In this document: positions 35,582 through 46,853 of the stretch, in pieces
Position numbering within the stretch: the stretch's first letter is position 1
Layout: every line of letters begins with the position of its first letter
Assembly (NCBI RefSeq): GCF_003086295.3
Contig: NC_092055.1
Span: 121,697,192-121,761,191, forward strand
Source of the DNA: Arachis hypogaea
Lineage: Eukaryota > Streptophyta > Magnoliopsida > Fabales > Fabaceae
Length of the DNA: 64,000 nt
Direction of reading: 5' to 3'
Made by a program: the position numbers and the translations under genes
Notes under the pieces: generated by a model
Told to the model about the DNA's origin: nothing
What the model saw: the letters and a program-made list of their open reading frames with translations, nothing else
Database searches by the model: none

Positions 35582-36054
35582 TTGATGGAAGCTTTTGTCT
35601 TCCCTTTCCTCTTTCTAGTGGTTTCTCTGGCCTTAGGTGCCATCAATGGTTATGGAAAAACAAAAAAGCTATGCTTTTACCACACCAAACTTAGAATGTT
35701 GCTCGCCCTCGAGCAAAAGAAGAAAGAATAGAAGAATAAGAAGAAGATATGGAGGAGATGGATGGGAGTGTGTATTCGGCCATATGGGTGGGATTGGGTG
35801 GGAGAGAGATGTTAAATTTTGAAGGTAGTGGGTGTATGGATGTGAGTGGTAAATGGAAAACAGAAGGGATGATCATGAATGGAAAGAGAGATGATGAGGT
35901 AGGTGGGGATCCTGTGGGGTTCACAGATCCTGAGATGATCCTGCGGGGTCCACAGATCCTGAGATGATTCTGTGGGGTCCACAGATCCTGAGGTGTCAAG
36001 GCATTTACATCCCTGCACCAATTTAGGCATGTAAAATGCCCTTGCACACAACTC

Positions 36055-36235
36055 TGGGCATTCAGCGCCAGGTTGGTGCCCATTTTGGGCGTTCAACGCC
36101 CATTTGCTGCCATTTCTGGCGTTGAACGCCAGAACCATGCTTGTTCTGGGCGTTCAGCGCCAGGATGCTGCCCATTTTGGGCGTTCAGCGCCAGAACCAT
36201 GCTCTGTTCTGGCGTTTGAACGCCAGACAGATGCT
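36055..36235 (-). repeat. Palindrome cluster in the 3' region of B
   Basis: Six GGCGTT/AACGCC or GCGTTCAGCGCC palindromes in 180 bp, including TGGCGTTGAACGCCA at 36117-36131. It directly follows the gag-protease stop side and a triplicated GATCCTG...GGGGTCCACAGATCCTGAG block (about 35910-35995). Confidence 0.85.
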
Positions 36236-36431
36236 CCTCCAGGGTGTGATTTTTCTTCTGCTGTTTTTGATTCCGTTTTTGATTTTTTTGTTTATTTTGT
36301 GACTCCACATGATCATGAACCTATAAAGAAATATAATCAAGAAAAATATAGTTAGATAAATAAAAATTGGGTTGCCTCCCAACAAGCGCTTCTTTAATGT
36401 CAATAGCTTGACAGTGGGCTCTCATGGAGCC

Positions 36432-38621
36432 TCACAGATGTGCAGAGCTTTGTTGAGACTCTCCAACACCAAACTTAGAGTTTGGATATGGGAGTTCAAC
36501 ACCAAACTTAGAGTTTGGTTGTGGCCTCCCAACACCAAACTTAGAGTTTGACTGTGGGGGCTTGGGTTGACTCTGCTTTGAGAGAAGCTTTTCATGCTTC
36601 CTCTCCATGGTTGCAGAGGGAGATCCTTGAGTTTTAAACACAAGGGAGTCCTCATTCCATTGAAGGACTATTTCACCTCTGTCAACATCAATCACAGCTC
36701 TTGCTGTGGCCAGGAAAGGTCTTCCTAGGATGATGGATTCATCCTCTTCCTTTCCAGTATCCAGGACTATGAAATCAGCAGGGATGTAAAGGCCTTCAAC
36801 CTTTACTAACACATCCTCTACTTGTCCATAAGCCTGTTTTCTTGAACTTTCTGCCATCTCTAATGAGATTTTAGCAGCTTGCACCCCATAGATTCCCAAT
36901 TTCTCTATTACAGAGAGGGGCATGAGGTTTATTCCTGAACCAAGGTCACATAGAGCCTTAAAGATCATGGTGCCTATGGTACAGGGTATTATGAACTTTC
37001 CAGGATCCTGTCTCTTCTGAGGCAATGTCAGTTGATCCAGATCACTTAGTTCATTGATGAACAAGGGAGGTTCAACTTCCCAAGTATCAATGCCAAATAA
37101 TTTGGCATTCAACTTCATGATTGCACCAAGAAACTTGGCAGTTTGCTCTTCAGTAACATCCTCATTCTCTTCAGAAGAGGAATACTCATCAGAGCTCATG
37201 AAGGGCATAAGGAGGTTCAATGGAATCTCTATGGTCTCTAGATGAGTCTCAGATTCCTTTGGTTCCTCAGAGGGAAGCTCCTTATTGGTCACTGGACGTC
37301 CCAGGAGGTCTTCCTCCTTGGGATTTGCGTCTTCCTCTCCCTCTTTGGGTTCGGCCATGGTGCTTATGTCAATGGCCTTGCACTCTCCTTTTGGATTCTC
37401 TTCTGTATTGCTTGGGAGAGTACTGGGAGGGATTTCAGTGATTCTTTTACTCAGCTGGCCCACTTGTGCTTCCAGATTTCTAATGGAAGATCTTGTTTCA
37501 TTCATGAAACTTACAGTGGCTTTAGACAGATCAGAGACTAAGTTTGCTAAATTAGAAGTATTTTGTTTAGAGTTCTCTGTCTGTTGCTGAGTGGATGATG
37601 GAAAAGGTTTATTATTGTTAAACCTGTTTCGTCCACCATTGTTAAAGCCTTGTTGAGGCTTTTGATCCTTCCATGAGAAATTTGGATGATTTCTCCATGA
37701 TGAGTTATAGGTGTTTCCATAAGGTTCACCTAAGTAATTCACCTCTGCTATTGCAGGGTTCTCAGGATCATAAGCTTCTTCTTCATGAGAAGCCTCTTGA
37801 GTACTCTTGGATGCAGCTTGCATTCCATTCAGACTCTGAGAAATCATATTGACTTGCTGAGTCAATATTTTATTCTGAGCCAATATGGCATTCAGAGTAT
37901 CAACTTCAAGAACTCCCTTCTTCATAGGCGTCCCATTACTCACAGGATTCCTTTCAGAAGTGTACATGAACTGGTTATTAGCAACCATGTCAATGAGTTC
38001 TTGAGCTTCTGCAGGCGTTTTCTTTAGGTGAATGGATCCACCTGCAGAAGTGTCCAGTGACATCTTTGATAGCTCAGATAAACCATCATAGAATATATCC
38101 AGGATGGTCCATTCTGAAAGCATGTCAGAAGGACACTTTTTGATCAACTGTTTGTATCTTTCCCAAGCTTCATAGAGGGATTCACCTTCTTTCTGTCTGA
38201 AGGTTTGAACATCAGCTCTAAGCTTGCTCAGCTTTTGAGGAAGAAAGTACTTGGCTAAGAAAGCCGTGACCAGCTTATCCCAAGAGTTCAGGCTGTCTTT
38301 GGGTTGAGAATCCAACCATAATCTAGCTCTGTCTCTTACAGCAAAAGGGAAAAGCATGAGCCTGTAGACTTCAGGATCTACTCCATTAGTCTTAACAGTA
38401 TCACATATCTGCAAGAATTCAGTTAAGAACTGAAAGGGATCTTCAGATGGAAGTCCATGAAACTTGCAGTTCTGCTGCATCAGAGAAACTAATTGAGGTT
38501 TCAGCTCAAAGTTGTTTGCTCCAATGGCAGGAATGGAGATGCTTCTTCCATGTAAATTGGAATTAGGTGCAGTGAAGTCACCAAGCATCTTCCTTATATT
38601 ATTATTATTTTCGGCTGCCAT
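36432..38621 (-). CDS. Gag-protease protein of non-autonomous element B
   Basis: 729 intact codons. Residues 93-222 form the retrotransposon gag domain (AVRDRARLWLDSQPKDSLNS, SLYEAWERYKQLIKKCPSDM, GGSIHLKKTPAEAQELIDMV). Residues 295-345 are Asn/Gly/Arg-rich in place of a zinc knuckle; 355-395 is a probable coiled coil. The retropepsin-like domain has catalytic Asp559 in [11 protein letters not shown] and ILGRPFLATARAVID at 631-645. The tail 691-719 has three to four SNSKFGV repeats, each encoded by the palindrome CCAAACTTAGAGTTTGG (36469, 36502, 36534). The family start is probably ATG at 38760 (MSRSKDKN, intact in C), but B has one extra T in a poly-T run, so its frame from there is shifted and the listed start is an internal Met. 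The protein would assemble particles for element RNA; no polymerase follows it. Confidence 0.92.
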   Translation of the reverse strand: MAAENNNNIRKMLGDFTAPNSNLHGRSISIPAIGANNFELKPQLVSLMQQNCKFHGLPSEDPFQFLTEFLQICDTVKTNGVDPEVYRLMLFPFAVRDRARLWLDSQPKDSLNSWDKLVTAFLAKYFLPQKLSKLRADVQTFRQKEGESLYEAWERYKQLIKKCPSDMLSEWTILDIFYDGLSELSKMSLDTSAGGSIHLKKTPAEAQELIDMVANNQFMYTSERNPVSNGTPMKKGVLEVDTLNAILAQNKILTQQVNMISQSLNGMQAASKSTQEASHEEEAYDPENPAIAEVNYLGEPYGNTYNSSWRNHPNFSWKDQKPQQGFNNGGRNRFNNNKPFPSSTQQQTENSKQNTSNLANLVSDLSKATVSFMNETRSSIRNLEAQVGQLSKRITEIPPSTLPSNTEENPKGECKAIDISTMAEPKEGEEDANPKEEDLLGRPVTNKELPSEEPKESETHLETIEIPLNLLMPFMSSDEYSSSEENEDVTEEQTAKFLGAIMKLNAKLFGIDTWEVEPPLFINELSDLDQLTLPQKRQDPGKFIIPCTIGTMIFKALCDLGSGINLMPLSVIEKLGIYGVQAAKISLEMAESSRKQAYGQVEDVLVKVEGLYIPADFIVLDTGKEEDESIILGRPFLATARAVIDVDRGEIVLQWNEDSLVFKTQGSPSATMERKHEKLLSKQSQPKPPQSNSKFGVGRPQPNSKFGVELPYPNSKFGVGESQQSSAHL

Positions 38622-40630
38622 CTCCTTTTCCTGTTCGAAAATTTCTGAAAGGTTATCTCTGGATTGTTGTATTTTAGCTTCTCTTAATTTTTTTCTTCAG
38701 AGTCCTTTCAGGTTCTGGATCTGCTTTAACAAGAATGTTCTTGTCCTTGCTCCTACTCATATGACAAAGAAGATGGCACAGAAAAAATAGTAATAATAAT
38801 ATGGATCCTTTATACCACAGTATAGGGATCCTTGTGTTAGTAGAAGAAAAGAAGGGAAGAAAATCTGAACTCAGAGAGAGAGGGGGTTCGGATTTTTGGA
38901 GAGTTGAAGGAAAGATGTTAGTATATCAATAAACAAATAGAAGAAGATGAGAGGGGGAAGTGAATTTTCGAAAACAATTTTTGAAAAAGAGTTAGTGATT
39001 TTTGAAAATAGTTTTTGAAAAAGGTTAGTATTTTTTTTCGAATTTTTTTAAATAAAAAATAAAAATAATTAGTTAATAAAAAAGAAATTTTTGAAAAAGA
39101 GGGAAGATATTTTCGAAAATTAGAGAGAGAGAGTTAGTTAGGTAGTTTTGAAAAAGTTAAGAAACAAACAAAAAGTTAGTTAGTTAGTTGAAACAAATTT
39201 GAAAAGATAAGAAGTTGGGAAGTTAGAGAAGATATTTTGAAATCAAATTTTGAAAAAGATAAGATAAGAAGATATTTTTTTTGAAAAGATATGATAGAAA
39301 TTAGTTTTTGAAAAAGATTTGATTTTTAAAATCACAATTAATGACTTGATTCATAAGAAATCACAAGATATGATTCTAGAACTTAAAGTTTGAATCTTTC
39401 TTAACAAGCAAGTAACAAACTTCAAATTTTTGAATCAAAACTTTAATTGATTATGTTATTTTCGAAAATTTGGTATAAAAATAAGAAAAAGATTTTTGAA
39501 AAATATTTTTGTAATTTTCAAAAATAACTAAGAATTTTGAAAAAGATTTGATTTTTGAAAAAGATTTTGAAAAAGATAAGATTTTCAAATTGAAAATTTG
39601 ATTTGACTCGTAAGAAACAACTTGATTTTAAAATTTTTTGAAAAAGTCAACTCAAATTTTCGAATTTGCTGAGAGAAAAAGGGAAAGATATTTTTTTTTA
39701 TTTTTGAATTTTTATGATGAGAGAGAAAAACAAGAAAAATGATGCAATGCATGGCAATTTTAGATCAAAATTATGAATGTGTGCAAGAATGCTATGAATG
39801 TCAAGATGAACACCAAGAACACTGTGAATATCATGATGAACATCAAGAACATATTTTTGAAAAATTTTATATGCAAAGAAAACATGCAAGACACCAAACT
39901 TAGAAATCTTTCATGTTTAGACTCTAATAAATAAAAAATGTACATGTAAAACAAGAAAAGACACAAAACAAGAAAAACATCAAGATCAAACAAGAAGACT
40001 GACAAAGAACAACTTGAAGATCATGAAGAACACTATGAATGCATGAAATTTTCGAAAAATGCAAAATGCACATGCAATTGACACCAAACATATAACATGA
40101 CTCAAGACTCAAACAAGAAACATGAAATATTTTTTTTTTTTGTGATTTTCTAAATTTTTTTTTGGATTTTTATTTTATATTTTTCGAAAAGTAATTTTGA
40201 AAAAGAAAATAAGGATTCCAAAATTTTTAATATGAATTCCAGGAATCTTATGCTCTAAAGCTCCAATCAAAGGGTCAGGCATAGCTTAATAGCCAGCCAA
40301 GCTTTAGTATGTAACTCAGACATGACACGCCTGACATTCCTTACATTCAACAGCCAATTGGCTAAGAAAGATAAAGAAGCTCTTCTCTTGAGTATAAGAA
40401 TTAAGACATGGCTTTACAGCCAGCCAGGCTTCAACATGCTTCATGAAACACTAGAATTCATTCTTAAAAATTCTGAAGCCATGGAATAATTTATTTTTGA
40501 AAACATTTTTTTTTCGAAAACAGGTGAGAAATTTTTGAAAGATTTTTGAAAACTTTTTGAAAAGAAAACAAAAAGAAAATTACCTAATCTGAGCAACAGG
40601 ATGAACCGTCAGTTGTCCAAACTCGAACAA
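38622..40630 (-). other. 5' leader of element B
   Basis: AT-rich, with many GAAAAAG/TTTTCGAAAA repeats and no gene. The minus-strand ATG at 38760 (MSRSKDKN) is the likely original gag start, disabled by a frameshift before 38621. Paired copies of GACATGGCTTTACAGCCAGCC-like blocks lie at 40270-40440. Confidence 0.7.
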
Positions 40631-40648
40631 TCCCCGGCAACGGCGCCA
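40631..40648 (-). promoter_or_regulatory. Primer-binding site, tRNA-Asp type (element B)
   Basis: Minus strand TGGCGCCGTTGCCGGGGA, identical to A and C, six bases inside the 5' LTR boundary. Confidence 0.92.
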
Positions 40649-40654
40649 AAAACT

Positions 40655-42399
40655 TGGTGCACGAAATTGTGATACATATCCATGGCTTCAAAGGCCTGGT
40701 GCTCTGATCTAGTTTTATTGTCTGTCACAACTTCGATACAACTAACCAGCAAGTGCACTGGGTCGTCCAAGTAATACCTTACGTGAGTAAGGGTCGAATC
40801 CCACGGAGATTGTTGGTATGAAGCAAGCTATGGTCACCTTGTAAACCTCAGTCAGGCGGATATAAAATAATTATGGAGTTTTCGAATAATAAATAATAGA
40901 ATAGGGATAGAGGTACTTATGTAAATCATTGGTAGGAATTTCAGATAAGCGAATGGAGATGCTTTTCGTTCCTCTGAACCTCTGCTTTCCTGCTATCTTC
41001 ATCCAATCAGTCTTACTCCTTTCCATGGCTGGCTTTATGTGATACATCACCACTGTCAATGGCTACTTTCGGTCATCTCTCGGGAAAATGATCCAATCTC
41101 CTGTCACGGCACGGCTAATCGTCTGGAGGCATCACCCTTGCCAATGGCTTCATCTTATCCTCTCAGTGAATAATATGCTCATGCACCCTGTCACGGCACG
41201 GCTATTCATCTGTCGGTTCTCGATCATGCTGGAATAGGATTTACTATCCTTTTGCGTCTGTCACTAACGCCCTGCAATCGCGAGTTAGGAGCTCGTCACA
41301 GTCATTCAATCATTGAATCCTACTCGGAATACCACAGACAAGGTTTAGACCTTCCGGATTCTCTTGAATGCCGCCATCATTCTAGCTTACGCCACGAAGA
41401 TTCCGGTTAGGAGATCTAAGAGATATTCATTCTGGCTTATTTCATGTAGAACGGAAGTGTTTGTCAGGCACGTGTTCATAGGGGAGAATGGTGATGAGCG
41501 TCACACATAATCATCACCTTCATCACGTTCTTGGGTGCGAATGGATATCTTAGAAGCGAAATAAGATGAGTTGAATAGAAAACAGTAGTACTTTGCATTA
41601 ATCTTTGAGGAACAGCAGAGCTCCACACCTTAATCTATGGAGTGTAGAAACTCTACCGTATGAAAATACATAAGTGAAGGTTCAGGCATGGCCGAGATGG
41701 CCAGCCCCCTAAAACGTGATCAATAGTCTCCTAAGATGAACAATGGATTAAAACTGAGACCAAAGATGCCTAATACAATAGTAAAAGGTCCTATTTATAA
41801 TAAACTAGTCACTAGGGTTTACATGAGTAAGTAATTGATGCATAAATCCACTTCCGGGGCCCACTTGGTGTGTGCTTGTGCTGGGCTTGAGTGTTGCACG
41901 TGTAGAGGTCCTTCTTGGAGTTGAACGCCAGTTTTTGTGCCAGTTTGGGCGTTCAACTCTGGTTTTGGCTCCTTTTCTGGCGCTGGACGCCAGATTTGGG
42001 TAGAAAGCTGGCATTGAACGCCAGTTTACGTCATCTATTCTTGGCCAAAGTATGGACTATTATATATTGCTGGAAAGCCCTGGATGTCTACTTTCCAACG
42101 CAATTGAAAGCACGCCATTTCGAGTTCTGTAGCTCCAGAAAATCCACTTTGAGTGCAGGGAGGTCAGAATCCAACAGCATCAGCAGTCCTTCTTCAACCT
42201 CTGAATCTGATTTCTGCTCAAGTCCCTCAATTTCAGCCAGAAAATACCTGAAATCATAGAAAAACACACAAACTCATAGTAAAGTCCAGAAATGTGAATT
42301 TAACATAAAAACTAATGAAAGCATCCCTAAAAGTAACTAGATCCTACTAAAAACATACTAAAAACAATGCCAAAAAGCGTATAAATTATCCGCTCATCA
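40655..42399 (-). repeat. 5' LTR of element B (right copy)
   Basis: 1745 bp, nearly identical to 32474-34218. Its palindrome at 42009-42023 reads TGGCATTGAACGCCA, one CpG transition away from the left copy. Confidence 0.93.
41790..41799 (-). promoter_or_regulatory. TATA-like core promoter in the 5' LTR of B
   Basis: TATAAATAGG on the minus strand, conserved in the left LTR (33609-33618) and in C (57269-57278). The position about 600 bp from the upstream LTR end suits a U3/R boundary. No start site can be shown from sequence alone. Confidence 0.5.
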
Positions 42400-42404
42400 G
42401 GAGA

Positions 42405-43870
42405 CATAACTTGGGAGAAAAATCAAGAAAGATACAACGAGGTGGTGTTTGATGCAACAGGTGTTACGAAATTGGTAGAGGCTGAAAAAGAGCATAACCC
42501 AGAGGCAAGGATATTTTATCATCTGTTAGAATCGGCTGCAAGACCGTTATTTGAGGGTTGTGTTCATTCAGAGTTGTCTGCATGTGTTAGAATAATGACT
42601 ATTAAATCGGAGTCAAATCTTACACATGAGTCTTTTGATAAGTGGGCCACCTTTTATAACAAATTAGTACCTGTCGGGACCTTTAGCATCCCCCAAAACC
42701 ACTACAAAGTGAATAAGTTAGTTTTGAAATTGGGTTTAAACTCATTAAAAATTGATTTTTGTTTGAATGGTGTATGCTGTATTACAAAAGGGATGTAGAC
42801 CTCACTGAATGCAGATTCTGTAAATCACTGAGGTTCCAAGTGGAGAGAGAACAGATTGGTAAACGCCAGTTAAAGAGAGTTCCAATGAAACGGATGCACT
42901 ATTTGCCTTTGATTCCTAGGCTAAAACGATTGTATCCATCAATGAGTTCGGTCCCTTACATAACCTGGCATAGTAACAATAAGAGGGATGATGGAATCAT
43001 GACGCACCTGTCACACGAAAAAGCCTAGAAGCATTTTGATCGGGTGCATCCTACATTTGCAAGCAAGCCGAGAAATGTTAGACTAGCTTTGTGCTCTGAC
43101 AGGTTCGCACCGAATTCCAATTTGGGTAACATGTTGAACAACTTTCTATGTTAGTTCAGAAAATACATCAGCGTTTAGCTTACTGACACAACAGATTCGG
43201 AACTAGTTGCACTTATTTGGGGCCCAATGAATAAGAGCACTTGCTACCCGATGTACACTTTTAATGGATATCGGTTTCATATCTTACACTGGTCGATTGA
43301 AAAGAAAACAGATAACATCAGAGTTTGGGTTCATGGGGTTCAGGCGGAGGTCACTCTGATTGGTTTGATGTGTTGCACAACATATTAAATTAGAGTATTT
43401 CTGTCGCACTACGTACAAGGTGTGCATGTTTAAATGTGAATGGTATGATCCAAGTTCGCGACAAGGAACACAAAAGCACAACAACTACGATATCACTGAA
43501 GTTAATGTAACCAGGAAATATAGGCACTATGATCCTTTTATTCTACCTCAAAATGTACGACAGGTGTACTTTTTGCCTTATCGGAGTTCATGCAAGTCTA
43601 GTTCAGTGGTTGTGGTTAAGACTAAGACAAGATGCCAGATCAAGTCCGATGATAGGATAGAGGGTCAGGAACCTTACCATATTGATGACCCAACTCCTTC
43701 AGAAATAGTGGTTGATACCGTTGAGCATATTACCCTTAGCTCAGCATCCATGGATGATGATATCATTGACCTTGGATTACATCACGATGCAATACCGCAA
43801 CAAGATGACTATCTTCAAAAAGAAGATGATGAAGAGGATTTATGCCAATTTGAATTTCTCAAAAATAACT
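42405..43870 (+). pseudogene. CACTA TNP2-type transposase, main fragment, plus DUF4216-like part
   Basis: From 42442 one frame reads ARIFYHLLESAARPLFEGCV, LSACVRIMTIKSESNLTHES FDKW and KVNKLVLKLGLNSLKIDFCL NGVC, the standard N-terminal part of plant CACTA (TNP2/transposase_21) transposases. The next frame (42759-43028) gives MLYYKRDVDLTECRFCKSLR and ITWHSNNKRDDGIMTHLSHE; after a stop it continues KHFDRVHPTFASKPRNVRLA LCSDRFAPN. The bulk of the catalytic domain is then missing. At 43420-43570, MFKCEWYDPSS and NVTRKYRHYDPFILPQNVRQ VYFLPY match the DUF4216 domain usually C-terminal in these proteins. Several stops and frame changes, a large internal deletion and the B insertion make it non-functional. 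Confidence 0.85.
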
Positions 43871-45310
43871 TCTGTTGCAAGTATAGTCTAAACCAGCAAT
43901 GGATCCTCTCAATCAAATTTTAAATCAAAAGATGTCACAATTCAAAGCAAATTATAAATCGGGAATTTTTAAGTCCTGGGTCGTCTTCCCTAGGAAATGC
44001 AAATGAAGTGCTCAGTTATTGGCTATGGGGAATTTGGGGTTTTGATTATAAGAGGCAAGAAATTAAAATGGCAAGTAATTAAATGGAAAGCAAGTAAAAG
44101 CAATGAAAATGGAAATTAAATGGCAAAAAGAGCTCTTGGCAAGAATTGGGGAATTGAGGATTCCTATCCTAGTTATGGACCACAAACATGGTAATTGTGG
44201 AGAATTAATCCTAATTAGTCAATCCTACATCGAGAATTAGTTAAAAGGGCATAATTGATCCCAATCCACAAGTCCTAGCCAACTCTATTAATGGAAGGCT
44301 TAGAGTTAGTGGAAACCAAATTAATTAACAATCCTCACACAATGTAGAATGGACATCCACAACTCAAATTCACCTAGTTACCTAATTTTCCAACCAAGAG
44401 TATGAAAAACTAGGCAAAAATCTAACCAAGCATTTTATCAAACACTTGGAAGGTATAAAAGAAAAACATGGTAAAATAACAAGAGATAATAAAATCTACA
44501 ACTACCAATTGTAAGAAAACAATAATAACAACTAAATTAAACAATAAGAAACATAAAACATAAATTGCATTAATTAAAATTAAAAGTAACAAAGTATCAT
44601 AAACATAAAAGAACAAAAAAAGGGAAATAACAAGTAGAAGTAAAGAACAAAGATGCAATAACAATAAATGACAAGGAAAACTAAAGGAAAACAAGAATTA
44701 AACCTAAATTTAAGAGAAATCTAACCTAATCTACCCTAATTCTAGAGAGAAGAGAGAGCTTCTCTCTCTAGAATATGACCTAAAGCATATTTCTAATCTA
44801 CCCTAATTGTTGTCCACTTGACATGGAGTGATGGCCCTTTGATATAGCATTGAATCAGCTTCAGAAGGTCCAAAACTGGGCTCTAGAGGCACAGAAATCG
44901 CCCCTAGTGATTTGAATTAAGTGAGTCACGTGCGCTGACGCGTGCGTACGTATAGGTTGTCGTGCGTACGTACACATGCTGTTGTGCTTCTTGTGCGTAC
45001 GCATAGCAGGTTGTGCATACACACACTCCAGTGTGTGCTTCTCTTTTGTTTTCTTCATGTTTTCTCCCAATTGCATACTTCTCCTCCACTCTTATCAAGC
45101 CATTCCTACCTATTATACCTAAAATCACTCATCAAAACCATCAAGGCATCGAATGAGATGAAAGTGGGATAAAATTGATTAAATTAAGCATAAAATAGCA
45201 TATTTTTACAATTAAGCTCAACTTAGGGAGAGAACATAAAAGTATGCTATTTGGATGAATAAATGTGGGTTAATATGATGAAATCCACTCAAATCAATCA
45301 AAAATTTATC
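43870..45310. repeat. LTR-like block inside the CACTA-2 transposase
   Basis: After KNN the sequence changes to TTGCAAGTATAGTCTAAACC, which I know as a common start region of a legume LTR family, and ends CAAAAATTTATCGTCA before transposase-type sequence resumes. It includes CpG-rich repeats (GCGTGCGTACGTA, GTGCGTACGCATAG) at 44930-45025. No coding frame. The left boundary and target duplication could not be fixed. Confidence 0.5.
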
Positions 45311-45440
45311 GTCAAATATGGACTCATCTGAAGACGAGGTCGACGTGGACGAAGAAGAGGAAGATGAGTTCGATGATCAGGAAACTACCTCGAAAGATGA
45401 GGATCGTAAACCAAAGGAAGAAGATGATGAATCTGAATAG
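45311..45440 (+). pseudogene. Acidic C-terminal tail of the CACTA-2 protein
   Basis: MDSSEDEVDVDEEEEDEFDD followed by QETTSKDEDRKPKEEDDESE and a stop. A strongly acidic end is usual after DUF4216 in such proteins and the acidic stretch before the LTR-like block (43780-43840) fits as its beginning. Confidence 0.5.
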
Positions 45441-45926
45441 GGTTAATGTAAATATAGTTCTATGATATGTATATTTCTTTACCAAACTTTGAGAAGAATA
45501 TAATATAATTAACATTGTTTCAAATATATCAATTACCATCATTCCGTAATTTTACATTATATGCTTGATATTTTCCTTCATGTTTAAAGCACTGTTTCAA
45601 TTATGCTTGTTACCAGATTATGGTAAAAATGGACGAAAAATGACTATTTTAAAAAAAAAACTTTCATCGGCATTACCGTCGAAATTTACCGACGGTATTT
45701 TAAAAAAAAATCTCCATAAAACTTTATGTCAGATTAATCCAACGGTAAAATAGGGAGGATACTTATAACAGGGCGCCAACGTTACCATCGGATTAATCCG
45801 ACAGATCCGATGGCATCTTCCAACGGATTGTGTTATATATTCCGTCGCTAAATCCGACGAAAATTAGCGTCGGACTCTAAAAATCTGCCGGTAAATTCGA
45901 CAGTACTCAGCAATTTTCTTGTAGTG

Positions 45927-46800
45927 TTTTCAAGTACAAATTAAAGCCAGATTAGTGGCCAAAGGAAATCACCAACTTGAAGGTATTGATTATGATCAGT
46001 TCTTTGCTTAAGCCTTCAACAATCAGAATTGTACTAACCATTGCTCTTAAGTTTCATTAACAGATTTAACAGTTTGACTTCAACAATACATTCTTGAATG
46101 GTAACCTTAATGAAGTTGTGTTTATGAAGCAACCACCAGGCTTTCAACAAGGCAATTCTGATCAAATGTGTAGGTTGTACAAGTCTTTGCATTGTATGGC
46201 TTGAAATATGCAACATTAAGAAGACGTGAAATCTCTTATTCTGTAAACAAATTAAGTCAATTTCTCCTGCAGTCCCTTGACATTCATTAGAAATATGTTA
46301 AAAGACTTAAGATATTTATCGGGTACATTAGATTATGATTTATTGTTTCATCCTAGTACTGACTTGAGAATCTATGCATTTTCTAATTTAGATTGGGGTT
46401 TCAATGTTGATGATAGAAGATCAACATGTGGTTATAGTATATATCTTGGAGCAAACCTTGTAGCATAGTCTAGCAGAAAGCAATCTTTAGTAAGTAGGTC
46501 CAGTACAGAAGCAGAATATAGAGGTCTTGTTGAGATAGATTCATACATTATTTGGATTCAGAATTTGTTAAAAGAGCTACATATTCCAAGCCTAACAATT
46601 TCCACTCTCTACTGTGATAATATGAGATTTTGCTTTTTGCAAATTCTATCATGCACAACAGAACAAAGTACTTTGATCTTGATATACATTTGTTAAGGAA
46701 AATAATTAACTAAAATCAGCTCAGTGTTGTGCATATTGCAACAATGAATCAAGTAACTGATATTTTTACAAAGGTTTTATCCTTTAAATTTTTTTAAAAA
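45927..46800 (+). pseudogene. Copia reverse transcriptase end and RNase H remnant
   Basis: Picks up at FKYK, then LVAKGNHQLEGIDYDQFFA (frameshifted), FNNTFLNGNLNEVVFMKQPP GFQQGN. The segment with the YVDD catalytic motif is deleted near 46200-46260. RNase H follows: LRYLSGTLDYDLLFHPSTDL, DWGFNVDDRRSTCGYSIYLG, SRKQSLVSRSSTEAEYRGL, with frame breaks and a stop replacing the usual tryptophan before SSRKQ. The element is dead. Confidence 0.8.
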
Positions 46801-46853
46801 ATGTAGAAACAAACTTAAAGTCACTCCAAAAGATCCTTTAAGTTTAAAGGGGA

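Larger units (their letters stand above)
34219..36431 (-). other. 3' region of element B, where pol would be expected
   Basis: This 2.2 kb contains no reverse transcriptase or integrase similarity in any frame. It holds two related hairpin modules (34237-34256 and 35699-35716), T-rich tracts (34855-34920), a short coiled-coil frame (35567-35331), a tRNA-Cys-like half (35538-35581) and a palindrome cluster (36055-36235). Next to the LTR the minus strand is GTTTGGTGTTG, a weak polypurine-like tract. Confidence 0.75.
32474..42399 (-). mobile_element. Non-autonomous gypsy retrotransposon B, complete and young
   Basis: Two LTRs of 1745 bp each (32474-34218, 40655-42399), both TGGTGCAC...CTCATCA, flanked by the 5-bp duplication GGAGA (32469-32473 and 42400-42404). 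Primer-binding site of tRNA-Asp type at 40631-40648. The only substantial frame is gag-protease (38621-36432). There is no reverse transcriptase, RNase H or integrase in the 2.2 kb left of it. By eye I count about 20 differences between the LTRs, near 1%, so it is the youngest insertion whose two LTRs can be compared here. It must use enzymes from another element; A shares its LTR ends and primer. Confidence 0.95.
26836..45926 (+). mobile_element. CACTA element 2 with TNP2-type transposase, interrupted
   Basis: Ends are CACTACAAGAAAAATT (26836) and AATTTTCTTGTAGTG (to 45926), flanked by TTT on both sides (26833-26835 and 45927-45929). Right subterminal DNA (45660-45915) and left subterminal DNA (26850-26930) share inverted CCGTCGRATTTA-type repeats. 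It carries a decayed TNP2-like transposase in two blocks (32109-32473 and 42405-43870). Within it lie LTR-like repeat G, gypsy element B and another LTR-like block (43870-45310). Without B the element would be about 9.2 kb. Confidence 0.9.

Noticed and set aside
40631..40648. Match to the 3' end of tRNA-Asp as a tRNA gene
   Set aside because: Only the last 18 bases match and they sit six bases from an LTR end in A, B and C, so it is a primer-binding site.
44422..44694. Hydrophobic 90-codon minus-strand frame resembling a membrane protein
   Set aside because: The plus strand is an A-rich simple stretch inside an LTR-like block; translation of poly-A/T gives Phe/Leu-rich shadows.
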